The notes below the pieces were generated by a model. The model was given only the letters and a program-made list of their open reading frames with translations, did no database searches and had not been told where the DNA came from. Positions 55,583-64,000 of a stretch of 64,000 nucleotides of DNA are shown here, in pieces. The translations under genes were made by a program, and so were the position numbers. Each line of letters begins with the position of its first letter. Position 1 is the stretch's first letter. This stretch comes from CAZPXZ01 sp965219495 (lineage in GTDB: Bacteria > Pseudomonadota > Alphaproteobacteria > Rhodobacterales > CAZPXZ01), in contig OZ244777.1 of NCBI GenBank assembly GCA_965219495.1, forward strand, positions 1,612,001 through 1,676,000, written 5' to 3'.

Positions 55583-56992
55583 TCATCGTCTCAAGAGCGT
55601 CATGAGCGGGCGAATCGAGGATGCCTCATCCAGAGCCTTCACCGCGTCAATGACCCGTTCGCAGCGCTCCTTGCCAAGTACCGCGTCCCCCATCGCGTGA
55701 AATTTGGACGCGACTTCATCCCAGGCGGGCGGAATTCGGGGGGACCATTTAACCCGGTCGATGCGGCGGCTTCGCCGGCTGCCGTCCCTGAACAGGATCT
55801 CGACCTCGACCGGCCACTCCCAGGGGTACATGGCGTTCATCTCGTCCACTTCGATCACCCGGATTCTCCCCGCCAGTTCGTGGACAACGGGATCCTGCAG
55901 GCGCTCATCGGTGAGTTGACCGGGCGTCATCTCCTTGTCCGTCAAGGTCACCGCAACGCAATACGGCATGGACAAATGCGCATCCACGAAGTTGCTGCGC
56001 GTGGTCGTGTACTTTTCTCCCGTGAACTTGCGAGCGTCGTGATACGTGCGGATGGTAACCGCTTCTATCGCTCCGGGATCAATCGCCTGTTCCGCGATCA
56101 TGTCCAGGCAGACTTCGACCGGTCCGTTGATGAAAAGGCCGACCGGGTACGGCTTGAAGCCGACCTCCAGGCTGTGCCAGTGCTCGCCGATGCCGCGCAC
56201 TGCCTCTTCCAGGTCCGGCTCGGGCTGGCCCAGGATCCAGAGAGGCGCGTGGTAGCGAGGCGGTTCTCCTTCAAGCAACCCGCCCCGGTAGCCGGCCTTT
56301 GCCAGGTACGCCGCCGAAAGCCCGCACATGGCAGGCTGGCCGCCGTGAATCGGCTTGATGCTGTGTCCCTTGAACACGTTGTCTCCATTGCTCACGGGAA
56401 TGATGAAACCGGAAATCCCCAGCGCATCCGCCAGTTTTCCTGAATCAAATCCCAGCAGGCGGCCGGCTGTCGCCGCGGCGCCGCAAGTGTTGTACGTGCC
56501 GGTGATCTGAAACCCGGAGTACCAGTGGGCCGGCTGGGTTGCCTTACCCAGGCGGCAACCGACTTCATACCCGGCCACGGCGGCGGCCAGTACGTCGCTG
56601 CCGCTGGCGTCGACCACTTCTCCCATGGCGAGCGCCGCCGGAATGATCGCGGCGCCATTGTGAATACGGCAATCGATGTTCGTATCCTGGCAGTCGAGTA
56701 CTTCGCTCAATGTGCCGTTCGCGAACGCCGCCATCATCGGAGTCGTGGAGCGCGCCATTCCGACAATGGTTGAGTCCCCCGGGGGAGCGGCCATGTCCAG
56801 GTAGTTTTCGAGGCATCGGTCGCGGTTGGACTCTGCAAATGCGACAGCGCCGAGCATCACCGAAATGCCGTCCAGCACAAACAGCCTTGCCCGCGACTGC
56901 ACTTCTTCTGGAAGGTCCGCGAACCGGAGATTGGCCGACAATTCCGCCAATTGCCGCGTCACGTCCACGATCTGACCGTTGCTATCTGCCAT
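55583..56992 (-). CDS. MmgE/PrpD family protein
   Basis: 469 residues of the MmgE/PrpD family (2-methylcitrate dehydratase, cis-aconitate decarboxylase and related CoA-independent dehydratases). Family features include the SRARLFVLDGISVMLGA start, ANGTLSEVLDCQDT, HNGAAIIPAALAMGE and KPIHGGQPAMCGLSAAYLA in the lid and active-site region. Its substrate is probably a tricarboxylate-type acid, but PrpC, PrpB and PrpE genes are absent, so methylcitrate metabolism is not supported. It lies about 100 bases after dctM on the same strand, last of a leftward dctPQM-prpD-like operon, and is convergent with the rightward TRAP operon. Confidence 0.9.
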   Translation of the reverse strand: MADSNGQIVDVTRQLAELSANLRFADLPEEVQSRARLFVLDGISVMLGAVAFAESNRDRCLENYLDMAAPPGDSTIVGMARSTTPMMAAFANGTLSEVLDCQDTNIDCRIHNGAAIIPAALAMGEVVDASGSDVLAAAVAGYEVGCRLGKATQPAHWYSGFQITGTYNTCGAAATAGRLLGFDSGKLADALGISGFIIPVSNGDNVFKGHSIKPIHGGQPAMCGLSAAYLAKAGYRGGLLEGEPPRYHAPLWILGQPEPDLEEAVRGIGEHWHSLEVGFKPYPVGLFINGPVEVCLDMIAEQAIDPGAIEAVTIRTYHDARKFTGEKYTTTRSNFVDAHLSMPYCVAVTLTDKEMTPGQLTDERLQDPVVHELAGRIRVIEVDEMNAMYPWEWPVEVEILFRDGSRRSRRIDRVKWSPRIPPAWDEVASKFHAMGDAVLGKERCERVIDAVKALDEASSIRPLMTLLRR

Positions 56993-57091
56993 GGAAGCCT
57001 CCTGATTCTACTGCGCACATGCCTGTCGATTGCAAGGACCTGTAATGCTGCGCAAGTCCCGGGAAGGACCTGATGGGTCCGATCCTCCCCG

Positions 57092-58381
57092 TCACGGTGT
57101 CGGACCGAAGACCAGATTTGGCAGCCACAGGCTGAGCTGCGGGAATACGGTAATGATCACCAGACTGACGAGCAGCGGAACCAGGAACGGGATCGTGGCC
57201 CGCAACACCATCTCCACCGGTATGCCGGCGACACGCGCGGCGACAAACAGCCCGATACCCATCGGAGGCGTGATGATTCCCAGAATGAGATTGAAACAAA
57301 TTACCACCCCGAAGTGAACCGGGTCGATTCCCACGGAAGTAACTACTGGATGGAGTATCGAAGCGGTGATCAGCAACGCCGGCAGCCCCTCCATAACCGT
57401 GCCGACCAGCAGCAGGAAAACGTTGATCAAGAGGAGCGCGGCAAGCGGGCTTCCAACGGAATCCGCGATCGCCTGCACGGCATCGTGCGCGGTGCGCTCC
57501 GATGTAATCACCCATCCCATCACCGCTGCGACCGCGATGATGTACATGATCAGGGCAGTGGTCGTCGCCGATTCAATCAACGTGCGCCGAAGCCGGGGCC
57601 AACTCTGTTCCCGGTAGACGAAGCCCATGGCAAGCGCGTAGAGGCACGCGATGACTCCGACCTCCGTGGGTGTCGCGATGCCCAGCAACAGGGATCCGAG
57701 AATCAGCACCGGAAGCAACAGTGCGAAACCGGCTCTCCTCGTCGCTCGGAACAGCAACATGGCGTTGAAGGGTTCGGGAGCACGAAAGTTCGGACTTCCC
57801 AGGCGCGCCCAGACGTATACAAAAATCATCAGACACGCGCCGATCATGGTCCCCGGCACGATGCCGGCGACGAACAGGCGGCCCGTGGATTCACCCGTAA
57901 CCAGCGAATAGAAGATAAATGAAATGCTTGGCGGAATGATCACGCCGATCGTGCAAGACGCCAGCGTCAATCCGGCCGCGAAAGGAGCGGCATAACCGTT
58001 CTTGCGCATGGCCTTCATTTCCACCGCGCCCAGCCCGGCGAGGTCGGCCAGAGCCGCGCCAGACATGCCCGCAAAAATCATGCTCGCACCCACATTCACG
58101 TGGGCGAGCCCCCCATGCATGTGGCCGAGCAACCGCCGGGCGAATTCGAAAATTCGGTCGGTCATGCCGCTCGTATTCATGAGATTGCCGGCAAGAACGA
58201 AGAACGGCACCGCGAGCAGTGTGAAGCTGTTGACCGCACTCGTCATGTTCCGGGGAATGATTTCCAGCGGAACCCCCGCGAGCCAGACGCCCGCAGCCGC
58301 GGCCACGCCAATGGAGATGCTGACGGGCACCCGCAGGAGCATCAGGCCGAACATGACCGCCATCATGATGACCGTGATCAC
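57092..58381 (-). CDS. dctM: TRAP transporter large permease (DctM type)
   Basis: 429 residues. Typical motifs are FFVLAGNLMNTSGMTDRIF, GMSGAALADLAGLGAVEMKAM and IIPPSISFIFYSL. It overlaps dctQ by four bases. Being next to the MmgE/PrpD gene, its cargo is plausibly a di- or tricarboxylate, an inference from context. Confidence 0.93.
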   Translation of the reverse strand: MITVIMMAVMFGLMLLRVPVSISIGVAAAAGVWLAGVPLEIIPRNMTSAVNSFTLLAVPFFVLAGNLMNTSGMTDRIFEFARRLLGHMHGGLAHVNVGASMIFAGMSGAALADLAGLGAVEMKAMRKNGYAAPFAAGLTLASCTIGVIIPPSISFIFYSLVTGESTGRLFVAGIVPGTMIGACLMIFVYVWARLGSPNFRAPEPFNAMLLFRATRRAGFALLLPVLILGSLLLGIATPTEVGVIACLYALAMGFVYREQSWPRLRRTLIESATTTALIMYIIAVAAVMGWVITSERTAHDAVQAIADSVGSPLAALLLINVFLLLVGTVMEGLPALLITASILHPVVTSVGIDPVHFGVVICFNLILGIITPPMGIGLFVAARVAGIPVEMVLRATIPFLVPLLVSLVIITVFPQLSLWLPNLVFGPTP

Positions 58382-58974
58382 TCGTACGTCCTCGGCCGAT
58401 GCTCGGGGAACAGGTCCATTGCAGCCTCAATCGCGTCCAGACCCGAACCGTGTTCCAGGCGAGCGGCCGCCCCTATGGAAACCCACGCGTAATAGAGGGC
58501 CGTAATCGCCATCGACACGGACGCGATCAGCAGCGGCAACGAGGAATAGAATCTCGGGATGTGAAGAATGTACGTTTTCATGTACAGCTGGCCGGGAGCA
58601 ATTCGTATGAGCTCCACGAACAGCACGGTGCAAAAGGCCGCGGTGAGCAATTGTGCGAACACATAGAGCGGCAGCTTCCATCCTTCCGGAAACCGGTCGA
58701 ACAGGAAAGAGATCAGAAGGTATTGGCGAGACTTGAATACAAAGCTGGTCCCGAAGAAATACGCAATCAATATGAGGAGCTGCGCGACCTCCTGCACCCA
58801 GACAAGACCGATGTCGAAGGTATAGCGAAAGATTACCTGCACCGAGACCAAGGCCACCACGCTACAGAACGCGGTGACCGTGATGAAAAGTTCGGTGCGC
58901 CCGAGAACGCGAAGAACCTGCCAGACAGGGCCTCGCGCTCTCGGACTGCTTACGTCGTGACCGGTTTGCGTCAC
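58378..58974 (-). CDS. dctQ: TRAP transporter small permease (DctQ type)
   Basis: 198 residues, four membrane segments. The family motif region is FRYTFDIGLVWVQEVAQLL and GTSFVFKSRQYLLISFL. It overlaps both dctP (four bases) and dctM (four bases), so the three subunits are tightly coupled and no hairpin separates dctP from dctQ, unlike the other two operons. Confidence 0.9.
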   Translation of the reverse strand: MTQTGHDVSSPRARGPVWQVLRVLGRTELFITVTAFCSVVALVSVQVIFRYTFDIGLVWVQEVAQLLILIAYFFGTSFVFKSRQYLLISFLFDRFPEGWKLPLYVFAQLLTAAFCTVLFVELIRIAPGQLYMKTYILHIPRFYSSLPLLIASVSMAITALYYAWVSIGAAARLEHGSGLDAIEAAMDLFPEHRPRTYE

Positions 58975-59963
58975 TGGATGGCTTTGACCTGCGCGACCAG
59001 TCCCGCCGGCAGAATTCCGTCTGCCTCAAACTGCTCCAGCACGGGAGCCATCTTGTCATGCCAGGGTTTCAAGGGAACTTCGATAAAGCTCACGCCGTAA
59101 TCGTCGATCCCGGATCTCCTGAATGTTGTCACAAAGCCGGCGCTCGCCGACACAAACGCTTCGCCTGCGTCTTCCGCCGCCTGCTGCAACGCCGCCTGAT
59201 GCTCCGGACTCAGGCTGTTCCAGGTCGAAACGCCTATGACCGGAGCGATGGGCTGGAAGTATTCCTTGAGGTTCGTGAAGTACTTCGCGAATTCGACGTG
59301 TTTCGCCGTATACGGAAATGTGAATGCAGCCGTTACCGCATCGACCTGTCCGGTGGCGAACGCCGTATAGACGTCTGCCCACGGCATCACGTGCAGGCTC
59401 GCACCCAGCGCCGTCCAGGACTTGATCGGCATTTCAGACTGGAACATCCGAAGCCGAAGCCCCTCCAGATCGTCGGGGGTGAAAATGGGCTTGCGCGCGA
59501 GGATCCCGCGATCTCCCTGACGAATCCAGTTGAAATCCTTCGGGACGAATCGAAGTCCCCTGTCCGCCAAGGTCTGCGCCATGTCCGCGAAAAGTTCGCT
59601 CCGCAGGAAGCTCTTCAGGTGCTCACGGTCCCGGAACACGAACGGTGTGCTGAGAATGCCAAACCGGTCGTCCCAGGCCTTGTACCACTCCATTCCGGTG
59701 ATGAAGAACCCTTGGGCGCCAGAAATTACGTTCTCAAGCTGGTCAGGATCCGACTTGCCCAGTTGCCCGTCCGGAAACACCCGAATTTCAATCTCCCCAT
59801 TGGTCAGTTCGGCAACGCGGGCCGCGAAGGCTTCCGCCGCCTGACCCTGGTCGGTATTGACCGACGTTACGTGGCCCGCGTTGAGCACGATTTGGGCATG
59901 GCCTGTAGCGGCCCACAATAGTGCCGTCGCGAGAACTGCGCATAGCGTTAGAAATGATCGCAT
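58971..59963 (-). CDS. dctP: TRAP transporter substrate-binding protein (DctP type)
   Basis: 330 residues. The start ATG at 59963 follows GGGGAGA, and the signal peptide is SFLTLCAVLATALLWAATGHA. Mature motifs are DQGQAAEAFAARV, DDRFGILSTPFVFRDREHL, FQSEMPIKSWTALGA and MPWADVYTAFATGQVDAV. It is clearly paralogous to 52467-53459. It begins a leftward operon with dctQ, dctM and the MmgE/PrpD gene. Confidence 0.92.
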   Translation of the reverse strand: MRSFLTLCAVLATALLWAATGHAQIVLNAGHVTSVNTDQGQAAEAFAARVAELTNGEIEIRVFPDGQLGKSDPDQLENVISGAQGFFITGMEWYKAWDDRFGILSTPFVFRDREHLKSFLRSELFADMAQTLADRGLRFVPKDFNWIRQGDRGILARKPIFTPDDLEGLRLRMFQSEMPIKSWTALGASLHVMPWADVYTAFATGQVDAVTAAFTFPYTAKHVEFAKYFTNLKEYFQPIAPVIGVSTWNSLSPEHQAALQQAAEDAGEAFVSASAGFVTTFRRSGIDDYGVSFIEVPLKPWHDKMAPVLEQFEADGILPAGLVAQVKAIQ

Positions 59964-60499
59964 TCTGATCTCCCCTTTTAATCTGTTTTGAGTTTGTGTG
60001 AGCTTGCTTTCGTTCCCGGCTCTGCCGACCCGAACCATCCGGCATTTGCGAATGGCGACCGTGTTGTACTGGTCGGTCGTTCAATGTCTGCTGTCACGAT
60101 TCAATTCACTCAATTCGGAGGCTTGCCGCTCTCGGCAAACGCTTAGCCGTTCGCCAAGTACGACTGTCGATTCGACCGCCAATGCCAGAAAGCCGGCGAG
60201 TCTGTGACGCATGCCGTTCGGTGTTCAGGGCAGCCAATGCGGTTTCCGCAAGCGCCGCCTCCCTTCGGCACTTTCGCTCACACATCGACTATTGCACAGC
60301 AACCATGTGGCAGCAAGCGTTGAATACGGCCGCACATGCGGCCATTTCGATTGTCGACTTGCAGGACGAAATGATCACGGTCCCGGCAACATCCAGATCT
60401 GCCCGATGACTTATTGCAAGGTCCGGACCGGATTGAACAGCCATGGCTCCCGGAAAGGAAGCCTGGTCAAAGGATTAGCGAGCGGGTTGACGGGATGCC
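59964..60499. other. Promoter region of the leftward TRAP operon
   Basis: No supported gene. The XRE-cupin regulator gene upstream ends into it, so it should contain the promoter and operator of the TRAP-prpD operon. No operator could be defined by eye. Confidence 0.5.
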
Positions 60500-61161
60500 C
60501 TACTCCTTGTTGGCGCTCTCGGCTCCTTCCACTCCCGAAGTTCTGCCCTTCGCATGCTTGACGACCTCACTCTCGGCAAGGCACACGGAGAGAATCCGCG
60601 CATCTTCGTCGCCCACGGCAACAAAACCATGAGGCATGATGCCATCGAAGCGCACAGAATCGCCTTGCTTCAGGACTGTCGGACTATAGGGCTCCATAAG
60701 GAACTCCAGGGATCCGTGAATGACACAGAGGAATTCCCCCCCCTGTGGCTGCTCAGGATCTCGGGCGTCCGCCTTCTCGTCGATACGCGAACCAACATGG
60801 GTTGGAGGGCTTTCTTGGCAAGTTCGCCGCTCAAAGCATGGTACTCGCCGAGTGGCGTCTGATCGCAAAGGGTGTCGCCGCCCCGATTGACCGTTCGAGA
60901 ACCACGTGCGAACGTGGAGAAACTTCTGCCCTTGAAAAGCTCGACAGAACCAATCCCGAGACTTTCGGCGAGACGAACCAACACATCATAGTTCGGCGAA
61001 GACTGATTGTTCTCGATCTCGGAAAGAGTCGAAATTGAAACGCCTGTTTTCGAACTGACGGTCGAAAGGGTCCAGTTGTTTGCCCTTCTGAACCGCTGCA
61101 AGGCCCTGCCCATATCATAGTTATCGTTCTGATTTGCGGCCCTTTCGTTCCCACATGTCAA
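60500..61161 (-). pseudogene. XRE-cupin transcriptional regulator, frameshifted
   Basis: The N-terminal frame (from 61161, or the ATG at 61113) encodes a Xre-type helix-turn-helix (RRANNWTLSTVSSKTGVSIS, TLSEIENNQSSPNYDVLVRLAE) and the start of the linker (ALQPMLVR). Near 60795 the frame shifts to one encoding a cupin-2 sensor domain (GGEFLCVIHGSLEF, LKQGDSVRFDGIMPHGFVA). A single-base indel separates them. Such regulators control small-molecule catabolism, here most likely the TRAP-prpD operon directly downstream. If the shift is real, that control has been lost; a sequencing error is possible. Confidence 0.75.
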
Positions 61162-61570
61162 TTTTATCCGCTTTGAAAAGTAATTCCTAGTATCTCACAT
61201 TAACCGGCGCAACCTCAACTGCTTTGACTGCCGCAATGACATCTCCCAGGATAATTGGGAAAAATAAGAGACCGTGTCAGTCGCGCGGGGCGCGGGTCTT
61301 GGGGCCTGCCCGCATCTGTCTTCGAAATATGCGTGGCAATGACCTGATGCTCCTTGGACTTGCCGAAATTCGGTCCCGCCGGGTTTCGCCTATTTGTAGA
61401 TAGCGCGGTTACTCCCGCGCAACGCCGTTCAGTGGGTTCGCGATGATGAGCGATCCTGGTTCGCGCATGTTCGGGACATGTACAGTTCCATTCGCACCGA
61501 GCATGGTACTGTTGATTGGACCACCGAAATCCTGGTGGGCAGAATCTGCATAGTCACCCGACAGGATCGA

Positions 61571-61976
61571 TCACGGGTGCCGAACAGTGTGAAGCGCCAC
61601 AAATTGCGCGTCAGATTTTAGGTCACGGCTTCCCGGCGTCGTCGCGATGGCGAGATCGCCAAGACCGGGTGATTGACCGGCTGCTCGCATCTTGTCCGTC
61701 AATTCCCCTGTTAGACGTGTGGTGGAGTAGATCGAGCGGAAATACGCGCCGGCCATAGAGATGAAGCACTGTTTCAAACCGATATCCAAGGTTAGTAGCG
61801 TTGGCTCAAGAGCCAATCCGCCGCTTCCTGGCAATGCCGTTGGAAATCTCCGCCACCGTTCTTGCAGACAGGAATAGTTCGCCTGAATGGGTCTCCATCC
61901 AGTCCATCAGCTATGCATGCCGATCCCGTGGCCCAGGAGCGGCGATTGAAAGCGCGTCGGTATGTACGTGATACAT
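61571..61976 (-). pseudogene. PIN-domain toxin remnant
   Basis: The start is readable as MYHVHTDALSIAAPGPRDRH, then a stop, then in other frames HSGELF-like and RQEAADWLLS segments, and finally a C-terminus TRLTGELTDKMRAAGQSPGLGDLAIATT...LKSDAQF. This is the order of a FitB-like PIN toxin broken by several frameshifts. It follows the dead antitoxin below. Confidence 0.5.
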
Positions 61977-62228
61977 GCGCCGTCCTAGAGCATGCCGTGT
62001 CATGCAGTTGGTTCGTGTCGCGCCGCACAACGTTCCCATCCTCCGAAGGCGCGGCAACCGGCGGCCCGCCAAAGGACAGCACATGTCGGACCCGGTTCCA
62101 CCCCTCGATCCCAAGGAGAACGTCCCCCGGGCTTGCCGTGGCGGGTGACGATGGCCGTCTCTCCCCCGCCGCCGCTCCCACCAGGCCGAAAGCCGGGCCT
62201 TGGCATCGCGCAGCTGGACTTCTCGCAT
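61977..62228 (-). pseudogene. Phd/YefM antitoxin remnant
   Basis: From ATG 62228 (GAAGG seven bases upstream) the frame reads MREVQLRDAKARLSA, then shifts to GAAAGERRPS...SPGDVLLGIEGWNRVRHVLSFGGP. Together this is the N-terminal half and part of the linker of a Phd-type antitoxin. The module would have been antitoxin then toxin, as at 33481-32802. Confidence 0.55.
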
Positions 62229-62446
62229 GATGGCCTTCAAAGGAACCTACCTGGTCTCAATTGATCAAAGAGCGAGACAAAGCAATAACGGATTTAGTGT
62301 ATGGAACTGCGTGCAAACGCTCCAAAACCTCTCCTCGGTCATAGCTTGGCATGTTCGACAACACGATTGAATTGCGCGCCCACCCGTCGACCCCGACCTG
62401 GCCGCGGATACGCCAACACTGGTTGCCGGATTCAGACCGGAAACCG

Positions 62447-63871
62447 CTACAGTTCCGGCAACTGACGGGAACGCCAAGTGGCCTTTTGAAAGATGTGGCC
62501 CAGATTGAAAAGTAGTGGCTCGCTGAAAGGAGGCCCGATCAGTTGAAAGGAAACGGGCATCCCATCAGGCGAACGGCCGCAAGGGACCGTCAGCGCGGGA
62601 ATGCCCATGAAGTTCGCCGGCTTGGTATTGCGCGCCAGATCCAGCGGCAGCCGGGACTGGTTTTCCAGGTACCTGTCCACGTCCGACATCTTCGGAGCGC
62701 ATCCGGAAAGAGTCGGGGTCAGGAGCGCGTCCACGCGCGAGAATACCCTCTCGCGATACTCCGCCAATGCCGGAGCCCGGCAGGCAAGCGCCTCGATATA
62801 CCGGGTGGCCGGACAGCAGAGCCCGTATTCCAGGGCGTGCCGGGTAACAGGCGTGTATAGATCCGCATGGTCCCGCAACCACTTCTTATGGACTCGCGCT
62901 CCTTCGGCGAAAATGATCACGTTCCCCATTACATCCATTGGCGCCGGGTCGGGGACGGGGAGTTCCACGATTTCGGCTCCCTCCGCTCGGAATACTTCCC
63001 GACTGGCCGCCAGTACTTGCTCGACTTCCGAGTCGAGACCCTCCCAGAAGTAATTGGAGGGAATACCGACGCGGCGGCCGGACATCGACCGTTCCAGGTC
63101 ATCGAGATAGGCGGGAACATCGTGCTGGAAACTCGCGCCGTCCAATCGATCGAACCCGGCAACAACGCCCGTCACCAGCGCGCAATCGGCGACAGTGCGA
63201 GTCAAGGGTCCCGAGCAGTCCAGCGTGTCGCTCAAGGGCAGGATTCCATACCTGCTGATCAGACCCTCCGTCGGTTTCAGGCCGACGGCTCCACACATGC
63301 TGGCCGGCAGGCGAATGGACCCGCCGGAATCGCTTCCCATGCTCGCATAGACGAGGCCGCCCGCGACCGCCGCGGCGGAACCGCTGGACGACCCACCGGT
63401 GACCCGATCCGGGTCCCACGGATTGCGGGCTCGCCCGACCAGGACATTGAGCCCGAAAGGATTGCAGCCGCTATCCGAAGTGTTGACCCCGCCAAGGTCG
63501 ATGGCGCCAGCCCGGTCCAGCCGGTCGATCGTGGTCGCCGTGCGGTCCGGCCGGAATTCGGCGTGGATGCGGGATCCGCAAGTGGCAAGGCGTCCCTGGC
63601 GGAAGTAGGTGTCCTTGTGCGCCACCGGAACGCCATGCAGAGCCCCGGAACTCTCGCCACGCGAAAGAGTTTCATCCGCGCGACGCGCTCCTGCGAGCGC
63701 CTGTTCGTGCTCCACATGTATGAATGCGTTCCAGGCCTGCTGGGAACGATCAACCCGTTCCAGGCAGGCGCTCACAACCTCCAGACTGGAGTATTCCTTT
63801 TTTCGAATGCCCTCCGCTACTTCGCTGAGGCTGAGACCGCAAGGCGCCTCGCTTGCCTCAGACCCTTTCAT
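62447..63871 (-). CDS. Amidase signature family hydrolase
   Basis: 474 residues from ATG 63871. Catalytic residues have the family spacing: Lys86 in VAHKDTYF, cis-Ser161 in TGGSSSGSA, nucleophile Ser185 in SDSGGSIRLP. It is distantly related to the amidase at 11630-13048. Its start overlaps the end of an upstream gene, so it is part of a leftward operon that continues beyond the window. Substrate unknown; a stand-alone catabolic amidase is most likely. Confidence 0.9.
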   Translation of the reverse strand: MKGSEASEAPCGLSLSEVAEGIRKKEYSSLEVVSACLERVDRSQQAWNAFIHVEHEQALAGARRADETLSRGESSGALHGVPVAHKDTYFRQGRLATCGSRIHAEFRPDRTATTIDRLDRAGAIDLGGVNTSDSGCNPFGLNVLVGRARNPWDPDRVTGGSSSGSAAAVAGGLVYASMGSDSGGSIRLPASMCGAVGLKPTEGLISRYGILPLSDTLDCSGPLTRTVADCALVTGVVAGFDRLDGASFQHDVPAYLDDLERSMSGRRVGIPSNYFWEGLDSEVEQVLAASREVFRAEGAEIVELPVPDPAPMDVMGNVIIFAEGARVHKKWLRDHADLYTPVTRHALEYGLCCPATRYIEALACRAPALAEYRERVFSRVDALLTPTLSGCAPKMSDVDRYLENQSRLPLDLARNTKPANFMGIPALTVPCGRSPDGMPVSFQLIGPPFSEPLLFNLGHIFQKATWRSRQLPEL

Positions 63872-64000
63872 CGTCCTGCCTCTGCAAGGCGCGGCGAAAA
63901 ATTGTGGGCTGATCCTGTGGCGTGAGTCTGCTGGCCTTCTCGGATACGACCCCCGCGACGGCGGCCTCAATTCTCGCGAGATCTTCCGCCCGTTCCTTGG
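63858..64000 (-). CDS. 3' end of a gene upstream of the amidase (partial)
   Basis: The last 47 codons of a leftward gene (EDLARIEAAVAG, then DQPTIFRRALQRQDDERV) end at TGA 63860-63858, overlapping the amidase start by 14 bases. Small AtzG/GatC-like partner proteins often precede amidases, and a short C-terminus of this kind would fit, but the fragment is too small to assign. Confidence 0.5.
   Translation of the reverse strand, partial: KERAEDLARIEAAVAGVVSEKASRLTPQDQPTIFRRALQRQDDERV

Noticed and set aside
1..64000. CRISPR arrays, rRNA genes or prophage structural genes
   Set aside because: No regularly spaced repeats, rRNA-like blocks or phage morphogenesis proteins were seen.

Overview
This 64-kb window most likely comes from an alphaproteobacterial chromosome, GC-rich at around 60% by eye. 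The main taxonomic clue is the gene order tsaE-amgK-murU and addB-addA, which normally form one conserved alphaproteobacterial block; small proteins ending in ANDNAP-type motifs agree with it. The number of broken genes and insertion sequences is striking, so the genome looks like one undergoing IS expansion and decay, as in host-associated or recently bottlenecked lineages. That lifestyle is inference.

Layout. Positions 1-8288 hold a decayed leftward operon: an AAA ATPase (frameshifted, C-terminus lost), a PD-(D/E)XK nuclease, and a downstream DUF6988-like protein. A 2648-bp IS with an AATAT target duplication splits the nuclease, and a degenerate IS4-type transposase carrying a DruA-like (DUF4338) domain sits between ATPase and nuclease. 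Positions 8289-11629 are AT-richer and carry one sugar-acid dehydratase gene (UxaA/GarD family). Positions 11630-16596 form a leftward operon: TRAP transporter DctPQM, a metal-dependent cyclase/formamidase and an amidase. Positions 17244-22251 are a dead TonB receptor gene interrupted by an intact DruA-IS4 fusion transposase. Positions 23884-29654 are housekeeping: pyruvate carboxylase, tsaE, and the cell-wall recycling pair amgK-murU.

Positions 29655-45527 look like an accessory insertion splitting murU from addB. It contains an intact Phd/PIN toxin-antitoxin pair, a broken HEPN gene with a partner, an ISKra4-type element, an orphan XRE antitoxin with a dead RelE-type toxin, a large Type ISP-like nuclease-methyltransferase without a helicase, an ABC ATPase, a DUF167 gene and a TPR protein. 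Positions 45528-52182 are addB and addA.

Positions 52467-64000 are catabolic: two more complete TRAP systems arranged convergently around an MmgE/PrpD gene, a frameshifted XRE-cupin regulator, the ruins of a second Phd/PIN pair, and a second amidase. The three TRAP systems with amidases, cyclase and PrpD-like enzyme suggest scavenging of organic acids or amides, but the substrates cannot be read from the sequence. No tRNA, rRNA or CRISPR array was recognised.
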